Positions 54,354 through 63,657 of a DNA stretch of 64,000 nucleotides are shown in pieces (within the stretch, counting starts at the first letter, position 1; each line of letters starts with the position of its first letter). Source of the DNA: Steroidobacter agaridevorans (GTDB taxonomy: Bacteria; Pseudomonadota; Gammaproteobacteria; Steroidobacterales; Steroidobacteraceae). The DNA is taken from the NCBI RefSeq assembly GCF_009932555.1, contig NZ_BLJO01000010.1, forward strand, positions 247,972-311,971, in the 5' to 3' direction. The translations under genes were made by a program, and so were the position numbers. The notes under the pieces are model-generated. The model had not been told where the DNA came from. It did no database searches and saw nothing but the letters and a program-made list of their open reading frames with translations.

Positions 54354-54692
54354 ATGAACACTCTCAGCAAGTCCTTGTCTATCGCCGCCGCCACTGTCGC
54401 TCTCGCCGTGCCGTTCGCCACTCAGGCCAGCAGCTACGACGCCGCGATGGATTCGTGCATCAACGCCTTCGTCGCCTCCAGCTTGCCGAAAGAGCAGCCG
54501 GTGCGGATCAAGAAGGATGCTGGCGTGAACAGCCCGCTCAGCGTTCACTCGCGCGCTTACAAGATCGTGGTCAGCGCGAAGGGTGTGGAAAGCGGCAAGT
54601 ACTTTGCCCGTGGTACCTGCATCGTCGATCGCAGCGGCGCGGTGATCGCGCTGAACGGCAAGCCGCTCACGCAGAAGCTGGCTTCTCGCTGA
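54354..54692 (+). CDS. Small exported protein, unknown
   Basis: 112 residues: a signal peptide (SLSIAAATVALAVPFATQA cut after QAS) and a mature part of about 87 residues with two Cys (MDSCINAF and GTCIVDR) that could form a disulfide. It is otherwise basic and beta-rich (YKIVVSAKGV, GAVIALNGKPL). Related sequences in this group are small periplasmic proteins of unknown role. A GGAG ribosome site lies before the ATG. A strong hairpin follows 21 bases after the stop. Confidence 0.75.
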   Translation: MNTLSKSLSIAAATVALAVPFATQASSYDAAMDSCINAFVASSLPKEQPVRIKKDAGVNSPLSVHSRAYKIVVSAKGVESGKYFARGTCIVDRSGAVIALNGKPLTQKLASR

Positions 54693-54713
54693 TATTGATT
54701 AAATATTAATGAT

Positions 54714-54735
54714 GGCACCACCCAAGGGTGGTGCC
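54714..54735 (+). terminator. Hairpin after the small exported protein
   Basis: A perfect 10-bp stem (GGCACCACCC and complement, loop AA) right after the AT-rich stretch following the stop codon. No T-run on the downstream side; possible terminator or mRNA-end protector. Confidence 0.5.
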
Positions 54736-54951
54736 GGGGCTCACGCTCCGGGAGCGGCGCAACTGACATCCCCCTGAAAGTTCGCGCCCGCAAGGACGCT
54801 CCTCCCGGAGCGATTTTCTGACAACTTTCTCGACAAGTTCCCGCAGCCGCAAGTTTCTTTCGCGACTGATTACGGTAACTTCAGCCCATGACAGCGCACG
54901 CTTCGCGCACACTGACCGTGCTGCAAGTAGCAAGTCGAGGCTCTCATATCC

Positions 54952-55425
54952 ATGCACGCAACGGAACGCGTCCCCAACGATCGTCGCAGCGGTGTTGAAC
55001 GCCGCCATTACAGCATCGCCGCGTATTGGCGTGGCGCGCTGAATCCGCGCCGTCGGATGGGACGGCGGACGACCGATCGTGTCTACACCATCATCGATTG
55101 GCACTCACCGCGCGTGCTGGCGCTGGTGTTGCTGATTCTCGGCTTGTCGACGCTCGATGGCGTGCTGACTTTGATGTTGATGAGCCAGGGTGCGCAGGAA
55201 GTGAACCCGGTGATGGCGCTGTTCGTGCCTCACAACCTCGGCTGGTTCGCGGCGATCAAACTGACGCTCACCAGCGTCGGCGCCGCCATCCTGGTGGTCT
55301 GCGCGAGGATGAAGCTGTTCAGGCTGTTCCCGGGCGAAGTGCTGCTGTACCTGGTCGTCGGGTGCTATGTCGCGCTGGTGGCTTACGAGCTGGAGCTGCT
55401 CGCCAACCCGCCGCCGACGTTCTAG
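54952..55425 (+). CDS. DUF5658 membrane protein
   Basis: 157 residues. A basic N-terminal 45 (RRSGVERRHYSIAAYWRG, RRRMGRRTT) is followed by three membrane helices: LALVLLILGLSTLDGVLTLML, AIKLTLTSVGAAILVVCA and LLYLVVGCYVALVAYEL. The NPVMALFVP and Asp-containing first helix fit the DUF5658 family, whose function is unknown. Convergent with another small membrane protein, eight bases apart. Confidence 0.75.
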   Translation: MHATERVPNDRRSGVERRHYSIAAYWRGALNPRRRMGRRTTDRVYTIIDWHSPRVLALVLLILGLSTLDGVLTLMLMSQGAQEVNPVMALFVPHNLGWFAAIKLTLTSVGAAILVVCARMKLFRLFPGEVLLYLVVGCYVALVAYELELLANPPPTF

Positions 55426-55432
55426 GACCTGA

Positions 55433-55933
55433 TTACTTGCGGACCGCGGCCGGCGAGCGATAACCGCCGACGTACCAGCGAAAGGCAAAGTAGGTCCAGG
55501 CCGACAAGGTGCCGCTGACCACGGCGGTCACGAAGTATTCGGCATCGAACAGACGGGCCGCGACCACGATGCCGCCCAGCATCGACAACGTCGCCTGCCC
55601 CAGGCGCAGCTCCCAGCGATCCACATAGTGCATGTACGCAGGCGCGCATTCGGCGATGCGCGTGCGATGTGGATCGAATCCAAACAATCGCGACAGCACC
55701 ATGTAACTGCCGACGCCGATCATGCTCCACAGCGCCACGCGCCACAGATCCACCGGCTTATCCGACAGCGCGGAATAAACGACCGCGGCCACGAGGAACA
55801 AAGCAAAAGCGATCAGTCCGTGCAGCTTGCGCGATTGCATGGCGGTGAACCGGGTGAGGAACGATATGGCCAGATATAGCGCCGTCACTTTGCCATTTCT
55901 GTGATGAAGGTCAAAGCGCGGACCCCTGAGCAT
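55433..55933 (-). CDS. Small membrane protein, unknown
   Basis: Up to 166 residues with four predicted membrane helices: GLIAFALFLVAAVVYSAL, ALWSMIGVGSYMVLSRLFG, LGQATLSMLGGIVVAARLF and FVTAVVSGTLSAWTYFAFRW. It ends in a basic tail. No family recognised. Possible starts are ATG 55933, GTG 55888 and ATG 55840, none with a good ribosome site; 55840 gives a clean four-helix protein. Convergent with the DUF5658 gene and divergent from the hybrid kinase. Confidence 0.65.
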   Translation of the reverse strand: MLRGPRFDLHHRNGKVTALYLAISFLTRFTAMQSRKLHGLIAFALFLVAAVVYSALSDKPVDLWRVALWSMIGVGSYMVLSRLFGFDPHRTRIAECAPAYMHYVDRWELRLGQATLSMLGGIVVAARLFDAEYFVTAVVSGTLSAWTYFAFRWYVGGYRSPAAVRK

Positions 55934-56068
55934 GACCGTGCCCTTTCCCGTAGTGTCCTCCCAGTCGATTACCTACGCGACGCTGCCCGCACCCCCTACA
56001 GCTATCTCACAACGGCCACGCGAGGCAGAATATGTCTTTGGCCATCGAAGGCCGGACGAGAACAAATA

Positions 56069-58123
56069 ATGCGATTCTTCCGGCGCTCGCTGATCACTTT
56101 GGGGGTGGCGGCGACGCTGCCCACCGTGGTGTTCGTTGCCGTCGGCGCCTTCTATTTCCTGCGTGCCGAACGGGCCCGTGTCGAGACCGACACGCTTGGC
56201 CGCAGCGAAATCGCGACCATGCTGGTCGACGGCCGCCTGCGCCGCGATCTGGCCGCGCTCAACGTGCTGACCAGCTCGGTGGACCTGGCCCGGGGCAACA
56301 TGCGGGAGTTTTATTCCCGCGTGCAACGAGTGCAGGCGGCCAATCCGGCATGGCGCACTATCGTTCTGATCGATGTTCTCAGCGCGCAGGAACTGTTCGA
56401 TCTACGCCGACCGCTGGGCGAGCCCAGGGCGCTCGATACGGTGCATGCGCAGGCCCTGGACGACATCCGTCGCAGTCAGGCGCCGAGCGCCGGGTCGATC
56501 ACTGCACCTCCCGAAGCGCTCGCCTGGGTGTATGCGCCCGTCAGCAACGATGGTGTACTCCGTTACGTGCTCGCGGCGGGCATTGAACCGAAGGCATTTC
56601 AAGAACTGCTGACCGCAGTGGCCGAGCCGGGCACGACCGCCGCCATCGTCGATCGGCAAGGCAGTTTCGTGGCACGCACGCTCAGCTTCGAAACACGCGT
56701 GGGCACGCCGGCTACCGAATTCGTGCGCAAGGCGATCAGCGAAGGCGACAGCGGCCTGTATCCCGGCACCACTTACGAAGGGTTGAAGAACTACACGGCG
56801 TTTCATACATCGCCGTGGTCGCAATGGTCAGCTCACCTGGCCGTGGCATCGACCGCCATCGATGCGCCAACGCGATGGTCATTCGTTGCCGCAGCGTTGG
56901 CAGCATCCGGTGCGTTGTTACTCGGCGGCACGCTGGCTGTCTTGATGTTGCGGGACATGGCTGAACGCCGCCGCGCCGAGGAAACATTGCGTCAGTCGCA
57001 AAAGATGGAAGCCGTGGGTCAGCTGACGGGCGGCATCGCGCACGACTTCAACAATCTGCTGACCGCCGTCATCGGCAATCTCGATCTGATCCGCAACAAG
57101 GTCCAGGACAACGAGCGGCTGCGCAGGCTCGCCGACAATGCGCTCGAGGCGTCGCGACGAGGCGCAAAGCTCGCATCGCAACTGCTGGCGTTTTCTCGCA
57201 GCCAGCGCATGGCGGTGGGGCCGGTCGATCTGCAGCAGCTGTTCAACGGCATGAGCGGCTTGCTCACCCAGTCGGTCGGCCCCTCGATCGACGTGCGCAT
57301 GTCGCTCGATCCCGATGCGCGTCTGGTCATGAGCGACGCGAATCAGCTCGAGCTGGCGCTGCTCAACCTGGCGGTGAATGCGCGAGATGCGATGCCTGCC
57401 GGTGGCAAGCTCATCATCAGCGCCCGTCGCGCCAATGTCGTCGATCGACATCTGGCGAGGGGCGACTATGTGCAGTTGTCTGTGACCGACACCGGCGTTG
57501 GCATGACCGAAGAGGTGCGCGCGCGTGCGGTCGAACCTTTCTTTACGACCAAGCCCGTCGGCCAGGGCACCGGACTGGGACTGTCGCAGGTGTATGCGGT
57601 GGCTCGCGAATCGGGCGGTTCTCTGCACATCGACAGCGAAACCCAGCAGGGCACGACGATTCGTTTGATTCTGCCGCTCGCGCCCGCGGATGCGGTCGCG
57701 CCGCCGCTGGCATCGGCTGCCCTCGTAGCAGCGGATCCGGAGCCCGAGCCAGTAAAGAAGAGCGCCAGCGTGGTGGTCGTCGATGACGACCGGCTGGTGC
57801 GACGATTCATGACCGAATCGTTGCGTTCGCTGGGCTACGAAGTGCGCGACACGGATAACGGCATCGATGCGCTGGTGCTGCTCGATGCACAGCGCTGCGA
57901 TCTGCTGCTCGCCGATTTCGCCATGCCGGGCATGAACGGCGCGGAACTGGCCAAAGCCGCTCAGATGAAACAACCTGGGCTGCCCGTGCTTATAGTCTCG
58001 GGTTACGCCGACAGCGCCGCCTTGGAAGCAGTGCTGGGCACCGCCAGGCAGCTGCGCAAGCCATTCGACATGGCCGAGCTCGGCGCCGCCGTGGCGGAAG
58101 TATTGCAATCCTCTCGGAGCTGA
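56069..58123 (+). CDS. Hybrid sensor histidine kinase with receiver
   Basis: 684 residues. A membrane helix at about 9-30 and a second at about 270-290 (FVAAALAASGALLLGGTLAVL) enclose a periplasmic sensor region. The cytoplasmic part is complete: HisKA with His in GGIAHDFNNLLTAV, HATPase with NLAVNARDAMP, DTGVGMTE and GQGTGLGLSQVY, then a receiver domain (VVVDDDRLV, acceptor Asp in LLLADFAMPG, Lys in LRKPFD). It has the same GGIAHDFNN layout as the defective protein at 22.5-23.7 kb but with the ATPase domain intact. ATG 56069 is preferred; the frame is open to 55901 but that part reads unlike a protein. Followed by a carboxylesterase one base later. Confidence 0.92.
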   Translation: MRFFRRSLITLGVAATLPTVVFVAVGAFYFLRAERARVETDTLGRSEIATMLVDGRLRRDLAALNVLTSSVDLARGNMREFYSRVQRVQAANPAWRTIVLIDVLSAQELFDLRRPLGEPRALDTVHAQALDDIRRSQAPSAGSITAPPEALAWVYAPVSNDGVLRYVLAAGIEPKAFQELLTAVAEPGTTAAIVDRQGSFVARTLSFETRVGTPATEFVRKAISEGDSGLYPGTTYEGLKNYTAFHTSPWSQWSAHLAVASTAIDAPTRWSFVAAALAASGALLLGGTLAVLMLRDMAERRRAEETLRQSQKMEAVGQLTGGIAHDFNNLLTAVIGNLDLIRNKVQDNERLRRLADNALEASRRGAKLASQLLAFSRSQRMAVGPVDLQQLFNGMSGLLTQSVGPSIDVRMSLDPDARLVMSDANQLELALLNLAVNARDAMPAGGKLIISARRANVVDRHLARGDYVQLSVTDTGVGMTEEVRARAVEPFFTTKPVGQGTGLGLSQVYAVARESGGSLHIDSETQQGTTIRLILPLAPADAVAPPLASAALVAADPEPEPVKKSASVVVVDDDRLVRRFMTESLRSLGYEVRDTDNGIDALVLLDAQRCDLLLADFAMPGMNGAELAKAAQMKQPGLPVLIVSGYADSAALEAVLGTARQLRKPFDMAELGAAVAEVLQSSRS

Positions 58124-58124
58124 C

Positions 58125-58805
58125 ATGCCTTATACGACTCGAGAATCCGCCGACGCCGTCGTTCTCACGCCCGCGGCACCGGCCGCTGCCGCAGTGATCT
58201 GGCTGCACGGGCTCGGCGCGGACGGTTTCGATTTCGTGCCCATCGTCGATGAGCTGCGCTTGCCGGCAACGCTGCCGGTGCGATTCATTTTTCCGCATGC
58301 AGCGCCGCGCCCGGTGACGATCAACAACGGCTATGTCATGCGCGCGTGGTATGACATCAAAGGATTCGGCCCGGAGCGAGCCGAAGACGATGCCGGCATC
58401 CGCGAGTCCGAAGGTGTCGTGCAGCGATATATCGAACAAGAGATTGCCCAAGGCATTCCGGCCAGCAAAATCGTGATTGCCGGTTTCTCGCAAGGCGGTG
58501 CGATCGCGCTACAAACGGCCTTGCGTTATCAGCAGCGCCTCGCCGGAGTGATGGCGTTGAGCACCTATCTGCCTTTGGCCGCATCCTTGTCCGCGGAAGC
58601 GTCCGATGCGAATCGCGATGTGCCGATCCTGATGTGTCACGGCGTGCACGACCCCGTCGTGCCGGTACAGATGGGCGAGGCGTCGCGCGACGCGTTGAAG
58701 GCACTCGACTATCTCATCGAATGGCGCACCTATCCGATGGAGCATTCGGTTTGCATGGAAGAAGTGCTCGACCTCTCGACCTGGCTGCAGGCCCGGCTGG
58801 CCTGA
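58125..58805 (+). CDS. Carboxylesterase, alpha/beta hydrolase (phospholipase/carboxylesterase family)
   Basis: 226 residues, the typical size of this family. The oxyanion segment is WLHGLGADGFDF; the nucleophile elbow is GFSQGGAIALQ, with the catalytic Ser in the G-x-S-x-G form. The acid is the Asp of HGVHDPVVPVQ and the His is in YPMEHSVCMEE. It hydrolyses carboxylic esters of short to medium chains in the cytoplasm. It starts one base after the kinase stop, so is likely cotranscribed. Confidence 0.92.
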   Translation: MPYTTRESADAVVLTPAAPAAAAVIWLHGLGADGFDFVPIVDELRLPATLPVRFIFPHAAPRPVTINNGYVMRAWYDIKGFGPERAEDDAGIRESEGVVQRYIEQEIAQGIPASKIVIAGFSQGGAIALQTALRYQQRLAGVMALSTYLPLAASLSAEASDANRDVPILMCHGVHDPVVPVQMGEASRDALKALDYLIEWRTYPMEHSVCMEEVLDLSTWLQARLA

Positions 58806-58869
58806 GGAACAATCGTCCGAGCTCTGACGTACCGCCTGTGATCCTTTCATCACAAACGAAGGCGCGGGT

Positions 58870-59007
58870 ATGTACGTCAGCATCGGTCCCCTGGTTGCAC
58901 TGGTCGCCGGCATTCTGATCCTGGTCGTGCCGCGGCTGCTGAACTTCATCGTCGCCATCTATCTCATCATCATCGGCCTGCTCGGGTTGTTCGGGCCGCG
59001 ACTCTAG
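58870..59007 (+). CDS. DUF3096-like small membrane protein
   Basis: 45 residues, too short for routine calling. The product, starting MYVSIGPLVALVAGILILVV, then PRLLNFIVAIYLIIIGLLGL, matches the DUF3096 pattern of two short membrane helices joined by PRLLN. Function unknown. An inverted repeat TGTGAT...ATCACA lies just upstream at 58837-58854. Confidence 0.7.
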   Translation: MYVSIGPLVALVAGILILVVPRLLNFIVAIYLIIIGLLGLFGPRL

Positions 59008-59020
59008 GCCTTACGGTTCT

Positions 59021-59037
59021 CACTTTGCGGTAAAGTG
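59021..59037. promoter_or_regulatory. Inverted repeat before an EamA transporter
   Basis: CACTTT, five bases, AAAGTG, ending eight bases before GTG 59045. It could be an operator or a small hairpin masking the start region. Confidence 0.4.
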
Positions 59038-59044
59038 CCGCTGA

Positions 59045-59962
59045 GTGAAGAACCTTACCGCCCGCTACCACCGCCTGCATCGCAATTCCCGTGGCACGCT
59101 GTGGATGCTCGCATCCGCCGCGTCGTTCACTGTGATGACGATGCTCATCAAGTTCCTCGGCGAGGACTATTCGGCGCCGTTGCAAACGTTCTATCGGAAC
59201 GCCGCCGGCCTGATCGTGATGATCCCATTGATTGCGCGGAACCCCCGGCAAACGTTTCGCACCTCGCGGCCGGGATTGTTGTTGTTTCGCGCGACGGCTG
59301 GAACGGTCGGCATGATCCTGGGCTTCTACGCTTATCAGAAGATGCCGCTGGCCGACGCGAATGCGCTGTCGTTCACGCGCACGCTGTGGCTCGTGCCGCT
59401 GGCTGCATTCGTGTTGAAGGAACCGGTGGGGCCACGCCGGATCGCCGCCACCCTGGTGGGTTTTTTCGGCGCGCTGCTGATGTTGCAGCCATCGAGCGCG
59501 AGCGGCTTCGGGTTGCCCGCTGCCGCCGCCCTGCTATCCGCGCTGTTGATCGCACTGACCGTGACCGGGATGAAGGTCATGACGCGCGATCACACGACCA
59601 TGACATTGATGGCCTGGTCCGCGGTGCTCGGCTTCGTGCTGACCATTCCGGGCGCGCTGCTCGCCTGGCGCACGCCGAACTGGTCGGATCTGGTGCTGCT
59701 GAGCGGGCTCGGAATCCTGGGCCTGGTGAACCAGGCTTGCTACATCAAAGGAATGGCGGAGGGTGACGCCATGGTGATGGCGCCGATCGATTACACCCGC
59801 CTGATCTTCGCGATCGTGCTCGGCTACGCGTTGTTTGGCGAAGTCCCGAACAGCGTGACCATGCTCGGCGCCGGCGTCATCATTGCTTCGACCTTGTACA
59901 TCACCTGGCGCGAAGCGCAGCTCGGTCAGCCCAAGCCCGAAGCGCAACGCGCCGAGTCATGA
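59045..59962 (+). CDS. EamA/DMT-family transporter
   Basis: 305 residues with about ten membrane helices in two EamA repeats: GTLWMLASAASFTVMTMLIK begins the first and LMAWSAVLGFVLTIPGALLA the second. It exports small metabolites (amino acids, nucleobases or similar) by the drug/metabolite-transporter mechanism; the substrate cannot be predicted. GTG 59045 fits the family N-terminus and has an inverted repeat directly upstream. A second, unrelated-looking EamA gene lies at 62.6-63.5 kb. Confidence 0.9.
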   Translation: MKNLTARYHRLHRNSRGTLWMLASAASFTVMTMLIKFLGEDYSAPLQTFYRNAAGLIVMIPLIARNPRQTFRTSRPGLLLFRATAGTVGMILGFYAYQKMPLADANALSFTRTLWLVPLAAFVLKEPVGPRRIAATLVGFFGALLMLQPSSASGFGLPAAAALLSALLIALTVTGMKVMTRDHTTMTLMAWSAVLGFVLTIPGALLAWRTPNWSDLVLLSGLGILGLVNQACYIKGMAEGDAMVMAPIDYTRLIFAIVLGYALFGEVPNSVTMLGAGVIIASTLYITWREAQLGQPKPEAQRAES

Positions 59963-60017
59963 GGTCCGGCGACGCGCCGTTCGCAGCCGGTCGCGTCGCC
60001 TCGAGCAGGCCGGCATT

Positions 60018-60407
60018 TCAAGTGCTGGCCCGGGACTTCATCGAGCGGCTCGCAATCCGCACATTCTCATCCGCCGCATACACGGCCTGCACCGAGGCAT
60101 GGCCGACGCTATCGACCGCGCGAGCCAGCGCGTCCTGATAGCAAGCGTTGTACAACTTCATCTTGCGAAGATCGCGCTGCTCCTTGTACTGAGTGCAGAC
60201 CCGATTCGAGGCGCGCTGCAGGCGGCTGTACAAAGTCTGCGCATCGGCCTGCTTGGCAAGATTCAAATCGGAGTAGTCCACCGTCGTCTCGGGGACTTTG
60301 GCCGTGCCGTCCGCATCGCCAGCGTGAGCCGCGGCGCCGAAGGTCAAGGCAGTGAAAGCACAGGCGGCAACGTAACGCGCAACGCGGAATTTCTTCTGGC
60401 TGGACAT
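60018..60407 (-). CDS. UrcA-family exported protein
   Basis: 129 residues with a signal peptide (YVAACAFTALTFGAAAHA) and the UrcA core: VDYSDLNLAKQADAQTLYSR, then RASNRVCTQYKEQRDLRK and CYQDALARAV, with the two Cys likely paired. The family is common in Sphingomonads and Steroidobacter-like bacteria; its function is unknown. AGAGGAG ribosome site precedes the ATG. Confidence 0.88.
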   Translation of the reverse strand: MSSQKKFRVARYVAACAFTALTFGAAAHAGDADGTAKVPETTVDYSDLNLAKQADAQTLYSRLQRASNRVCTQYKEQRDLRKMKLYNACYQDALARAVDSVGHASVQAVYAADENVRIASRSMKSRAST

Positions 60408-60725
60408 GATCGAGTCTCCTCTAACTTCGCTTCTCTTTCGTACCGTTCATCGCGCGCTTGTCCTTGAGATGCGAGGGCTTCGCCAAGGGTTGCAAGCGTC
60501 GCGAGAAATTTTCATCGACGCGAAGTTCGACCGGCCGCAACGGCCCGACATTCCTTCTGCTCATCGTGCCGGCGGATCGTTTCGACGCACACGCAATTGC
60601 CGCTACAACAGCGCGGAAGCGCGTTATGTCGGGCGGAATCTCGGTAGAGCAGGGCTTGCGACCGGGCGTGCCGCCGGCGCGACGAAACGATGGAATGCGT
60701 CGCGGCTCTTGCTTACAGTGGCCGC
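60408..60725. promoter_or_regulatory. Divergent promoter region
   Basis: 318 bases between urcA-like and the LytS-type kinase. No convincing gene: a leftward frame of 105 codons crosses it (60421-60738), but it is Arg/Lys-rich with no ribosome site. Presumably holds both promoters; no clear site was picked out. Confidence 0.5.
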
Positions 60726-61796
60726 ATGGACCTCGCACAACTGAAACAAAACAGAAATCTGCTGTTCTGGTCCCTGCATGTCCTCGGCTGGAGCGGCTAC
60801 GGCGTTTCGCAATACGTCGGCGCCCTGCTGTATGGCAAGCCGGTATCCTATGTGCAGTACATCGCCGTCGCGGCCGCCTCGGGCTGCGTGCTCACCATGC
60901 CGCTGCGTTATATCTGCCGATGGCTATGGAAGAAGCCGCCGGCGGTGATGATGGCGGGCGCTCTCGCCGCTGCCTGGGTCACGGCGTGCTTCCTCCGCGT
61001 CATCATGAACTGGTTCTACCATCGCTGCGTGGAGCCGGAATGGCCCATCATGCACTGGCACGAGTACTTCAGCGGTGCGCTGAGCTCGACTTATCTCATC
61101 ATGTGCTGGATCGGCCTGTACTTCGGCGTGAAGTACTACGAATCCTTGCAATCGCAACGCATCGCCACGCTGCAGGCGGCGTCGCTCGCGCAGGAAGCAC
61201 AGCTGAAGATGCTGCGTTATCAGCTGAATCCTCACTTCCTGTTCAACACGCTCAACGCCATCTCGACGCTGATCCTCGACAACCGCAACAGCACGGCCAA
61301 CAACGCGGTCACGGGGCTGTCGGAGTTCCTGCGCTATACGCTCGATCAGGACCCGATGAAGAAAGTCACGGTCGCGCAGGAGATCGACGCACTCAATCTG
61401 TATCTGAATATCGAGACGATGCGCTTCGGCTCGCGCCTGAGGCTGAACTACGCCATCGAAGATGCGGCCAGCACCATGCTGATGCCCAGCCTGCTGTTGC
61501 AGCCCCTGATCGAGAACGCCATCAAGTACGCGGTCTCGCCACGGGAGCAAGGCGGGCAAATCCGCATCGGCGCGCACGTCACCGGGGGTATGCTGCAACT
61601 GGAAGTGGCCGATGACGGGCCGGGCATGATCGATGCGACCCGTTTGGCCAATGGTCGCGGCGTCGGTATTCGCAATACTCGCGAGCGCCTGCAGGTGCTG
61701 TATGGAGAACGCGGCACCGTTGCAGTAACGAACACCGACCCCGGCTTGCGGGTGTCGCTGACGTTTCCAGCGGAACGCGCCACGGCTCCCAACTGA
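60726..61796 (+). CDS. LytS/YehU-type sensor histidine kinase
   Basis: 356 residues. The first 150 hold four membrane helices; the cytoplasmic part is a His_kinase domain (LRYQLNPHFLFNTLNAISTL, with the acceptor His in NPHFLFN) and HATPase (LLQPLIENAIKYAV, ADDGPGM, GVGIRNTRERL). This group pairs with LytTR response regulators, and one follows 24 bases later. ATG 60726 gives MDLAQLKQNRN; the upstream open part reads unlike a protein. Confidence 0.92.
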   Translation: MDLAQLKQNRNLLFWSLHVLGWSGYGVSQYVGALLYGKPVSYVQYIAVAAASGCVLTMPLRYICRWLWKKPPAVMMAGALAAAWVTACFLRVIMNWFYHRCVEPEWPIMHWHEYFSGALSSTYLIMCWIGLYFGVKYYESLQSQRIATLQAASLAQEAQLKMLRYQLNPHFLFNTLNAISTLILDNRNSTANNAVTGLSEFLRYTLDQDPMKKVTVAQEIDALNLYLNIETMRFGSRLRLNYAIEDAASTMLMPSLLLQPLIENAIKYAVSPREQGGQIRIGAHVTGGMLQLEVADDGPGMIDATRLANGRGVGIRNTRERLQVLYGERGTVAVTNTDPGLRVSLTFPAERATAPN

Positions 61797-61820
61797 GCCA
61801 AGGCGTGGCATGAGTAAGCC

Positions 61821-62645
61821 ATGACTGACCAACCCATTCGCACCATCATCGTGGACGATGAAGAACTGGCCCGGCGAGGCATCGAGCTGCGCCTGGCCCA
61901 GCATTCGGATATCGCAATCGTCCGCCATTGCGCCAACGGCCGCGAAGCCATCGAATCGGTGGTGGACGACCAGCCGGACCTGATGTTCCTGGACATCCAG
62001 ATGCCGGGAATCTCCGGTTTCGAAGTGCTGGCGCGACTGCCACAGGAATCGCTGCCGATGGTGATCTTCGTCACTGCCTACGATCGTTATGCGCTGGACG
62101 CCTTCGAGGCGCAGGCCATCGACTACCTGCTCAAGCCTATCAACGACACGCGCTTCGTCCAGGCGCTGGATCGCGTGCGTGGTTATTGGCAGCAACGCAA
62201 TGCCCTCAGCCAGCGGGAGCAGCTGATGAAGTTGCTCGCGACCACGCAAGGGACCGGGCACGTGGATGAGCAAACGTTGCGACAATATCTGCACGCAGAA
62301 CGTCAGCCCCAATACCCGCAGATTCTTCCGATTCGCGACGACGCCGGCACGGTCCGGGTCGATGTGAAGAGCATCGATTGGATCGACGCCGCCGGCGACT
62401 ACATGTGCGTGCACGCCGACGGGCGCACGTACGTATTGAGGGAGACGATGAAATCGCTGGAGGCGGTGCTCGATCCGAAGCTGTTCCAGCGCGTGCACCG
62501 TTCGACCATCGTCAACGTGTCACGCGTGCGACGGCTGCGGCCTCACACCAACGGCGAATATTTCCTGACGCTCGACGACGGGCAGGAGATCAAGCTGAGC
62601 CGCTCTTACCGGGATCGGGTCGATCAGCTGTTGCAGCGGCGCTGA
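61821..62645 (+). CDS. LytTR-family response regulator
   Basis: 274 residues. The receiver has DDEELARRG, acceptor Asp in LMFLDIQMPGISG, Lys in YLLKPIND. A linker leads to the LytTR DNA-binding domain (IDWIDAAGDYMCVHA, FQRVHRSTIVNVSRV, GQEIKLSRSYRDRV). It is the partner of the kinase just upstream. Its 3' end overlaps the convergent EamA gene by 56 bases. Confidence 0.94.
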   Translation: MTDQPIRTIIVDDEELARRGIELRLAQHSDIAIVRHCANGREAIESVVDDQPDLMFLDIQMPGISGFEVLARLPQESLPMVIFVTAYDRYALDAFEAQAIDYLLKPINDTRFVQALDRVRGYWQQRNALSQREQLMKLLATTQGTGHVDEQTLRQYLHAERQPQYPQILPIRDDAGTVRVDVKSIDWIDAAGDYMCVHADGRTYVLRETMKSLEAVLDPKLFQRVHRSTIVNVSRVRRLRPHTNGEYFLTLDDGQEIKLSRSYRDRVDQLLQRR

Positions 62646-63513
62646 CGGGATGGCGCACCAGCCACGGGTGCAGAAACACCGCCGCCAGCACGATGGCGAC
62701 GCCTAAATAGAAACTCGGGCTGAGCTCGCGCTGCTCGCCGAGCAACACGATGGCCATCACGATCGCATACACCGGCTCCATGTTGAGCGCGATGGTCGCA
62801 GAGAACGCGCTCACGTGACGCAGCGCTGCCAGCGATACGGCGAACGGCAGCAGCGTGCAGCCCATCGCGAGCACGGTGAGTAACGTCGCATCCCGCACGG
62901 TTGGCAGAACAAACACCGTGTCCGGCGCCGTCACCGCGGAGATCACGGTGATCAACAACAGACCGGCCCCGATTTCCAGGCCAGTGACGGCCAGCGCATC
63001 CGAGTTCCCGATGTATCGCTTGTTCAGGCTGGCAAAGATGGACACCAGCAGAGCGCCGAGCACACCGACTGCGACGCCCAGACGCATGGTGGTTGGTGTT
63101 CCGCCGACGACCAACGCGACGCCAGGGATCGCCGCGAGGCCGAACAACAGTTCGCGCATGTCGAAGCGGCGGCCGACCAGAAACGGCTCGATGAAGGCGA
63201 GGAACACCGGCGACAGCGCCAGGCAGGTGGCGGCAACCGACGCATTGGCCAATCGAATGGAGCCGTAGAACGCCAGCCAATGAAGCGCGACCACCATGCC
63301 GATACCGGCGTAGATCGCAATCAGGCGCGGCGGCAACGCAGATAGTCCGCGCCAGAAGCGCGGCACGAGCGCCAGCGCGCCGGCCACAAGCACCAGCCGC
63401 CACCAGACCAGCGACAGCGTATCCAGGGAGATCAGCTTGCCGAGGATGGCAGTGAATCCCCACAGGATGACGCAGAAATGAATTTGCCAATTGGCGCGAG
63501 AGACCGCGGACAT
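62590..63513 (-). CDS. EamA/DMT-family transporter
   Basis: 307 residues with two EamA repeats: FCVILWGFTAILGKLISLD, VVWWRLVLVAGALALVPRF-like helices in the first half and VGVLGALLVSIFASLNKRY and AFSATIALNMEPVYAIVMAIV in the second. Substrate unknown. The last 18 codons lie opposite the end of the LytTR gene. Confidence 0.9.
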   Translation of the reverse strand: MSAVSRANWQIHFCVILWGFTAILGKLISLDTLSLVWWRLVLVAGALALVPRFWRGLSALPPRLIAIYAGIGMVVALHWLAFYGSIRLANASVAATCLALSPVFLAFIEPFLVGRRFDMRELLFGLAAIPGVALVVGGTPTTMRLGVAVGVLGALLVSIFASLNKRYIGNSDALAVTGLEIGAGLLLITVISAVTAPDTVFVLPTVRDATLLTVLAMGCTLLPFAVSLAALRHVSAFSATIALNMEPVYAIVMAIVLLGEQRELSPSFYLGVAIVLAAVFLHPWLVRHPVSAAATADRPDPGKSGSA

Positions 63514-63623
63514 CGAATGAGCACCTTGGCGACAGCTGTCATGCCCCGTCCGAGGCCAGCGCCTGTCGATTAACGTTGGTCGCGGCCACCCGAGACAGCC
63601 GGCCGCATGCTAGCAGCCGGGAA

Positions 63624-63650
63624 CACCGGCGCTCATTGGCAGCGCCGGTG
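63624..63650 (-). terminator. Hairpin after proS
   Basis: A perfect 10-bp stem, CACCGGCGCT and complement with a seven-base loop, eight bases after the proS stop. No strong T-run on the leftward side; probable terminator or mRNA-end structure. Confidence 0.55.
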
Positions 63651-63657
63651 TATTTGC

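Noticed and set aside
58837-58854. Possible CRP site TGTGAT...ATCACA before the DUF3096-like gene
   Set aside because: The spacing between TGTGA and TCACA is eight bases, not six, so it does not fit the consensus; kept only as an inverted repeat.
60421-60738. A 105-codon leftward frame between urcA and the LytS-type kinase
   Set aside because: Basic, low-complexity composition and no ribosome site; it fills a region that must hold two divergent promoters.
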